Positions 57,970 through 64,000 of a DNA stretch of 64,000 nt are shown here, in pieces (the first letter of the stretch is position 1; the number at the start of each line of letters is the position of its first letter). The notes beneath the pieces were generated by a model, which did not search any database, was not told the origin of the DNA, and saw only the letters and a program-made list of their open reading frames with translations. The DNA comes from Solanum dulcamara (lineage: Eukaryota > Streptophyta > Magnoliopsida > Solanales > Solanaceae). Where the stretch lies: the NCBI RefSeq assembly GCF_947179165.1, contig NC_077245.1, positions 45,427,786-45,491,785 of the forward strand. Reading direction: 5' to 3'. The translations under genes were made by a program, and so were the position numbers.

Positions 57970-58900
57970 TCAAAAGTTGGAATTACTTGTAGACATATGG
58001 AACAGGTACGGATATTTGTGTTTCACTTCCTCTTCAGCTTCCCAGGTCATTTCTTCGCAATTCTCATTTCGCCATAACACCTTGACGGAAGCTACATCCT
58101 TAGTCCACAATCTTCTAATCTGCCTATCCAGGATGGCGATAGGTTTCTCTTCATAGGATAACTCTTTTGGAACCTGGATATCATCTATGGGATATACTTG
58201 GGATGGATCACCAACGCACTTGCTAAGCATTGATACATGGAAGACTGGATGTACCACTTCCAGATTTATTGATGCATCTAGCTCGTAGGCAACCTTGACT
58301 ATTCAGCGAAAGATCTGGTAAGGGACAATATATATCGAACGTAGCTTCCCTTTCTTGCCAAACCTCATTACTCCTTTCATGGGCGACACCTTCAAGAACA
58401 CCCAGTTACCCACTTGAAATTCCAAAGGTCGATGTCAATTGTCTGCATATAGCTTCTTTCAACTTTGGGCAACTAATAAGCTCTCCTGAATAAGCTTTAT
58501 ATTCTCCACAGCCCGTGGGACCATGTCTGGGCCTATTAGTCGTGTTTCGACAACATCATACTAACCAATGGTGACCTACACTTTCTGTCATACAAAGTCT
58601 TACACGGGGCCATCCAGAGACTAGGATAATAGTTAATATCGTAAGTAATCTTGACAGGTAGTAGGCAATTGTATGAGCTACCTTTGGAGTCAATTGTATA
58701 GGCCCGCAACATATCTTCTAGGGTTTAGCTAGTAAGCTTAGTCTGTCCATCGATTTGAGGGTACAATAGTGTACGAAGACCTGTCTGTGTTCCCAATCTC
58801 TTTGTGGGCTGATCTTCAGTAGTTAACTATAACTCGGGCTCCTTCATCTAATACAATAGTTATGGGAACTCCCTAAAGTCCCACCATTCTCTTGATTTAC
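57970..58900 (-). pseudogene. Gypsy integrase C-terminal half and chromodomain (element D)
   Basis: Minus strand. From about 58900 the catalytic core reads 'GVPITIVSDEGARVIVN', where the second Asp is kept but the next residue is changed, and 'YPQIDGQTKL' (normally HPQTDGQ) shifted in frame. Then 'YDRKCRSPLV', 'HRPLEFQVGNWVFLKVSPMK' and 'GVMRFGKKGKL' in the C-terminal domain. 58257-57970 is open: 'HPVFHVSMLSKCVGDPSQV', 'ELSYEEKPIAILDRQIRRLW', and a chromodomain 'VASVKVLWRNENCEEMTWE' with 'AEEEVKHKYPYLF'. The stop lies about 120 bp from the 3' LTR. Several stops upstream make it inactive. Confidence 0.9.
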
Positions 58901-61670
58901 AATTTCATACAATCTCGGCTGAACAGGTAGTCCTTGATCGAAGGAACACAGCTGATATTGTTAATCTGCGGATGACATTCCATATACCATCATTCGTCCA
59001 TGGAGTGTAAAATGAGTCTTATAGCCAAGGTCGTGTTATGGAATCTTCGACCTCGTGTATTACTTCTTGCCTTCTTTAGACGATATCAACTGGTACCCTT
59101 ACCTTTTGGGTTTTGCTTTTTGCCCATCAGAGTTGGCTACCAAGTGGTGCTGAAGTTCCCTCACACGATAACCTTCATAGCCGTTCTTTGCTTTGTCTAT
59201 CATTACTGGTATAATATTGCAGAACTTTGGCATACCAGTGCACCATTTGTTAGTAACTAACTACTCCTACTCATTTTGCTTAAGCCCTTTTACAACTCCC
59301 TTAACCCTACTTATAACACTCTAGTACATAATCTCGGGTCGTTGCTTCATCGTTAGTTCAGATTCTTACATGGTCCTTTTCCTCAGATTTGGCTTCAATT
59401 TTTCTGTAACACGATACATTGCAATTCTTGAAATAATGTGCGAAGGGACTCAACTTTGCCCAAGATTTACCTCAGCGTCGTCTTGCTAGTCTTCAGGTTC
59501 TGCCTTGCCTTCTCCTCTTCTATCTTACAACCGGTATTGGGGTAGATCTTTAGTTCAACCATGACCATGTCCTTTTTGGTCATTTGATTTAACTTTTCTT
59601 TATATTTCCCTGTAACGTGTCTAAAATATCATAACCCCCTTTTCCTTATGTACTCTTACGCTTGGTCTTATGTTGTATATATATTTGTAGGTTGCACAAC
59701 TATTTTTATACAATCAGTATGAAGTAGACACAGTCTTTTCATTTCCTGGTCCATCTTGCTTTACATATTACCTTCACGCTAGAACTTGCTCGTGCTAACG
59801 CTAATCTGTCCTACCCCTTTATTTTTCTTCCTTTGGGTACTTCTGGGTTTCCTCATTCCCTACCATAGGAGATTTTCTATTCTTTCTCGTTGCTACTTAT
59901 ATGTCATAACTCAGCGTCCAACAACTCTGTTGCCATATCTTAATCTTTAGTCTTACTCTTTTATTGTATTAACCCCTTTTTGTATGCACCCACCCATTAG
60001 GGTATATGCTAACGGTTCTCCGTATGGTCTCAAATATCATGGCTTCTATCCATTCATTGCCGGCCTTTATCCCTTGCTAACTCATGCCGATATGGGATCT
60101 CGCTTGAAATTTAAGCATTCTCGTTAACATGTGATAGTGTCAGTTGACTTCATCTCACGCTTATATTTCTCTTGTCCACTTCCCCCTTTAGGGTGTACCC
60201 ATGTCATCCCTTGTTTATTTTCAACTGTTCATACGTATATGATTATGTTCCAACACATTTGACATACTGCACCATATCTATACCTTCTGTTAGATCATCT
60301 ATACTTTAGGTTGCCCCTATAAGAAACCTAAATACAACCATGGGGTGCTTAGAATTCTCGATAAATAGTACACAATCTAGTCCAAGTACTGGTACTCGAG
60401 TCATATAACTAATGTAGTAGCTTAGTTGAAACCACATTTCCTTCATCCCAATCAAAATATCAGTAGTGCTTATAATCGTGTCCGATTCTCCATTCAGGGG
60501 CACTTATACTCTGATGACACGTGTTTTTAGCTTTGCTATAACACTATCTTCATCCCAGTGAATACCACTTGTTTCTCTTAATGGACTCACAATGCATCAA
60601 TGGTCTTGTAGAGCTACCTCCATCATCCTTGAGGGGTCTTACTATTTTCCACAATAGAGGTACATATACACAATACCCCTTTCTGCTTTATGCGCTTTCA
60701 TCCTTATCGTGTACCCGATGCTAACTCCTAACTTTACTCACAATCACATTTTTTAGTTACTTCTTTATTAGGATCTACATACTTCCATGATGATCCTCAT
60801 TATATTCACACTATATCCTGCTCATGGTCAATCCTGGAGGGTAATATTTCTTAACTTTTATTCAGAACTCTTACTCTGGGTTAATTCCACCTGGTGGAGC
60901 AAGCGTACTTAAACCCTTATCCTTCCTCATCATTCTCATCCTTAATACCTCACAGGTTATCTTAAGACATTCATATCCATCACCATCCTTCTCACCATAT
61001 CAATATTGACCTTCTACTTACCACCCATATCGCAATTAACTTATTTTCCAAAGTCAGTTGTACTCCTAGTTTCATTGGATCTTATCATTACCGTGGATGT
61101 AATCTCTAAAGATACATTACAACCTTATATCTCATTCTCTTTCTATTTCAAAAAAAACAATTGGCAGAGTTTCCTCTATATTCCTTACTATCCCAAACCT
61201 GCACTTAGGAAATACCAACAATGCCTCACAGGGCCAACATATATTTATTCATATCATAGCCACACAGGGCTTTCAATATCAATAAACGTATAAAAATAAT
61301 GGACTTACCTCATATGTCCAACTCAAACTGCATTTGTTACACTTTTCTGTCTACTTTTCTTTCAATTCTCAATTTTACATTTCAAGCTCACTACCTTACT
61401 CAACATATCTCTTTCATACCTTTGCTTACCTGCATGCTTTGTCACTCCCAACATCGTCAATTACTTTTTTCTGTTGATGCTGCCCTTCTGTTCAAATCCA
61501 AGGTTAGTTTAAGGAATTTTTCCTATGACTTGGATCTATCGCACGATCTTAAATGTAAAAGAAAGGTAACATCATAAATGTCCTGTAGCCTCCTGTTTAT
61601 AGATGTGGTGCACAACACACCGATAGAAAGGACTCTACTAGACACAGTCTGTAGACATTCCTAGGAAGGA
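58901..61670 (-). other. Internal region of element D without recognisable gag or RT
   Basis: About 2.8 kb between the integrase remnant and the primer site. I could not find Gag, protease, RT or RNase H text by eye on the minus strand. ORFs on either strand (59000, 60306, 61006, 61299) show no known motif. Near the primer site the text resembles the equivalent part of element B (61560-61670 with 42440-42550, 'atagatgtgg' and 'gactctact'). Either a non-autonomous element with replaced contents or extreme decay. Confidence 0.5.
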
Positions 61671-61684
61671 CCGCTCTGATACCA
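61671..61684 (-). other. Primer-binding site of element D, tRNA-iMet type
   Basis: Minus strand TGGTATCAGAGCGG, four bases from the LTR end at 61689. Twelve bases match the initiator-Met primer site. Confidence 0.95.
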
Positions 61685-61688
61685 TTTT

Positions 61689-64000
61689 TGTCATAACCCA
61701 ACCCCGTAGGCCGTGACAGGTGCCCGAACTGGACATTCGCGTATACCCTTGCTAACTATAAGGAAACCTATCTACTATTGGAGTCATAGCATGCCAATAG
61801 GCAAGACAAGATATATAAGCCGAAGAGGCTACCGTAACATATAGGCACAACTATTCACACATACATATACAATCCACATATATGTCTACAGACCTCTAAG
61901 AGTAAAAGAAACAGAAACATAAGGCGGGACAGGGCCCCCACTGTACCCTTGAACACACAAATATATATATCAATGGTCGGTACCAAAAGCTGGGCTCTGA
62001 CATGATGGATTTCTTCTTAAACCCACTGGGTGGAATTCTAACCTGTGGATCCTCAAGTCGCGTGTCTGTATCTGCAGGCATAAAACGCAGCCCCCCAAAG
62101 AAAGGGGGGTCAGTACGAAATATGTATTGAGTATGTAAGCATAACATTTCATAAATGAAGTCACGTCTGAAGTAGAGATCCAGGAAACAAGTATGATACT
62201 CAATAAGGCACTGTACCTGTGTCCTACAAGACAAATTGTGCACATTATTATCATATGTCGCACCCGGCCCATTATGAGGCTCGGGGCCATAATCGTATAT
62301 CATACCTTAACACCACATCATCATATTATATCATTGCATACATATACCATACCCAACCCTTTATGGGACTCGGTGTCATCATGTTATTATATACCGTACC
62401 CGACTCTTTATGGGACTCGGTGTCATAATCATCATATACCATACCAGTCCCTTTATGGGACTCGGTGTCATAATTATCATATATCGTACCCGTCCCTTTA
62501 TGGGACTCAGTGTCATAATTATCATATACTATACTCAGACTTTTATGAGACTCGGTGTCATAATCATCATATACCATACCTGGCCCTTTATAGGACTCGG
62601 TGTCATAATCATCATATACCGTACCCTATCCTTTATAGGACTCGGTTTCATAATCATCATATACCATACCTGGCCCTTTATGGGACTTGGTATCATAATC
62701 ATCATATACCGTACCCAGCCCTTTATGGGACTCAGTTTCATAATCATCATATACCATACCCGGACCTTTATGGGACTCGGTGTCATAATCATTATATACC
62801 GTACTCGACCCTGTATAGGAATTGACGTCATAATCATCATATTATCATCTGAGACTCAATAAAACGATCATACTGGACTATCCTTTGAGGTTCAGAATGG
62901 TACTTATCCCAAGTGCCCTCTAAGTGTCATTAGGGGTCATATAAACTAGAGTCTCAGGAATCATAGACATTTATCAAGTAATTCCAAACGAGAAGAGAGG
63001 ATAGTTTACGTAGTTACTACTCTCCATCACATAGAAGCCTTGAGAGGTAATAACTCAACTAGTATAGGAGTTCTACCATCGAGAAGCTAATAAGACTTAT
63101 AGACCATACTTGGAATTTTAACAATAGAATTACTCCCAAATTTCATACACATCTCATACTTGTGCTAAGACATACCAAGAAAAAGGAATTAGCTTCACAT
63201 ACTTACTACCCTCCATCATATAGAAGGCTTGAGAGCCGTAGCTCTATTTTTATGGAAGTTGTAACATTAGGAAGTTTGTAAGACTCATAAATCTTGCTCG
63301 GAGCTTTATGGATGGGATACGCCCCAAAGCTTGCATCATATGGTACTTATATCAAGACATGCGTAAAGAAGAGAAAGGATAGGCTTTATTTACTCTCTAC
63401 TTTCCCTCATGGAGTCATCATATACATATATCATCATATACTTATGTCGAGACATGTTAAAAGGAAAGAAGGGTATCTTTACATACTTATGCCAAAAACA
63501 TGCCAAGAGAAGAAAGGGCTTCACATACCTCTTTAGGGATTACTTGTAACCCAGCTTGCCTCAATATATCCTTAACCTATTTAGCATGAAAGTAATACTA
63601 AGATTAATATCTTTCATTTTACCATTTCCAACGCTACACCCAAGTATTCATAGGAACCATTCTCTTATCCCTTTCCCTCGACTAGTTTATTACTAGTTCT
63701 GAAGTTACCGAAAATTGGGCAGCATCTCCCCTATAACTTTCCCTATAGAACTGCTAATCTTAGCACCCATATTACAAAAAACAACCAGTATCTATATATA
63801 CAATCAAATCACCTCAACATTACTCAATACAATTCCAAACAACTAGCTCAAAACTACGATACCAAAATAGAGTTCTTAGCCTTTATTTCGTAAAATATTT
63901 TATCATACGAAATGGAGGGTCGTGTGGATGAAACCATCAGAACCCACACCCCTTTTTGAGTACTTTACATCCATGCAACACGCAATTAAACCACCCCCAA
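61689..64000 (-). mobile_element. 5' LTR of gypsy element D (runs off the window)
   Basis: Minus-strand 3' terminus ...GGGTTATGACA at 61689. The text follows 54511-56780 closely, including the shared 'aaggcgggacagggccc' block and the 45-bp array. About 1 kb, including the LTR start, lies beyond the window. Confidence 0.92.
62343..62840 (+). repeat. 45-bp minisatellite in LTR D (5' copy), about 11 units
   Basis: Same unit as 55168-55622 with about one more copy and different variant units. It gives rise to a spurious 210-codon ORF (62193-62825) and a 150-codon ORF (62410-62862), plus antisense counterparts, all made of 15-residue repeats. Confidence 0.95.

Larger units (their letters stand above)
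57846..61688 (-). mobile_element. Internal region of gypsy element D (3.84 kb)
   Basis: Lies between the two D LTRs, with a primer site at one end and a polypurine tract at the other, so the element's borders are complete on the internal side. A full chromovirus internal region is usually about 4.5-6 kb. The left flank of the 3' LTR is acctc (54506-54510); its partner would lie beyond the window. Confidence 0.85.

Noticed and set aside
58901..61670. Plus-strand ORFs of 86-95 codons as possible host genes
   Set aside because: They lie between the primer site and integrase of element D, antisense to the element, and show no recognisable motif.
62193..62862. Long overlapping ORFs (210, 150, 101 codons) with 15-residue repeats
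   Set aside because: They exist in both strands and several frames because the DNA repeats every 45 bp, a multiple of three; they lie inside an LTR and have no domain.

Overview
This window looks like repeat-rich (peri)centromeric or intercalary heterochromatin of a flowering plant. It is AT-rich, has no dense gene track, and almost every recognisable coding stretch is a decayed gag or pol fragment of an LTR retrotransposon. Two Ty3/gypsy chromovirus types with C-terminal chromodomains, tRNA-iMet primer sites (TGGTATCAGAGC), very long LTRs carrying minisatellites, and Tork/TNT1-like Ty1/copia elements all fit a eudicot. The style of the LTR ends suggests Solanaceae to me, but that is inference. 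There are no bacterial operons, no rRNA or tRNA genes and no CRISPR.

Layout. 1-5.9 kb: non-coding DNA with a 36-bp and a 41-bp minisatellite; the 41-bp array is split by a collapsed gypsy remnant containing a 28-bp near-perfect palindrome. 5.89-14.45 kb: gypsy element A (+ strand), bounded by a perfect 5-bp target duplication (taaat). It has been invaded by a reversed LTR of family D (8.2-10.36 kb) and, in its 3' LTR, by a solo LTR of family E (11.65-14.18 kb). 14.45-19.1 kb: AT-rich DNA with no gene seen. 19.1-26.9 kb: a 5'-truncated copia element (+), with a second copia element (-, 23098-26728, perfect target duplication ctacc) nested in its 3' LTR; the inner element has lost most of gag, the protease and the integrase core and reads as a gag-pol fusion. 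27.27-27.95 kb: the only candidate host gene, a four-exon model on the minus strand encoding 130 aa. 28.46-34.79 kb: a full-length but dead copia element (-). 34.8-36.7 kb: unassigned DNA with one small secreted-peptide-like ORF.

36.7-54.5 kb is a stack of gypsy pieces: an LTR of family C, an LTR A fragment, the 5' half of element B (LTR, primer site, gag, protease, RT), and an older gypsy pol whose RNase H and integrase are split by two family B LTRs, followed by an inverted B LTR and an E LTR with flanking non-coding DNA. 54.5-64 kb: gypsy element D (-), with its 3' LTR (54511-57845), a 3.84-kb internal region where only integrase/chromodomain is recognisable, a primer site, and a 5' LTR running off the window.

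Working together: the contents form an insertion stratigraphy rather than a pathway. Every pol has stops, frameshifts or lost catalytic residues. In the two minus-strand copia elements the stops I could interpret are all explicable as C:G to T:A changes, as expected from long-term cytosine methylation. No intact autonomous element and no obvious new functional system was found. The best leads are the four-exon gene, the LTR minisatellites, the palindrome at a primer site, and an exon-like block inside a copia integrase.
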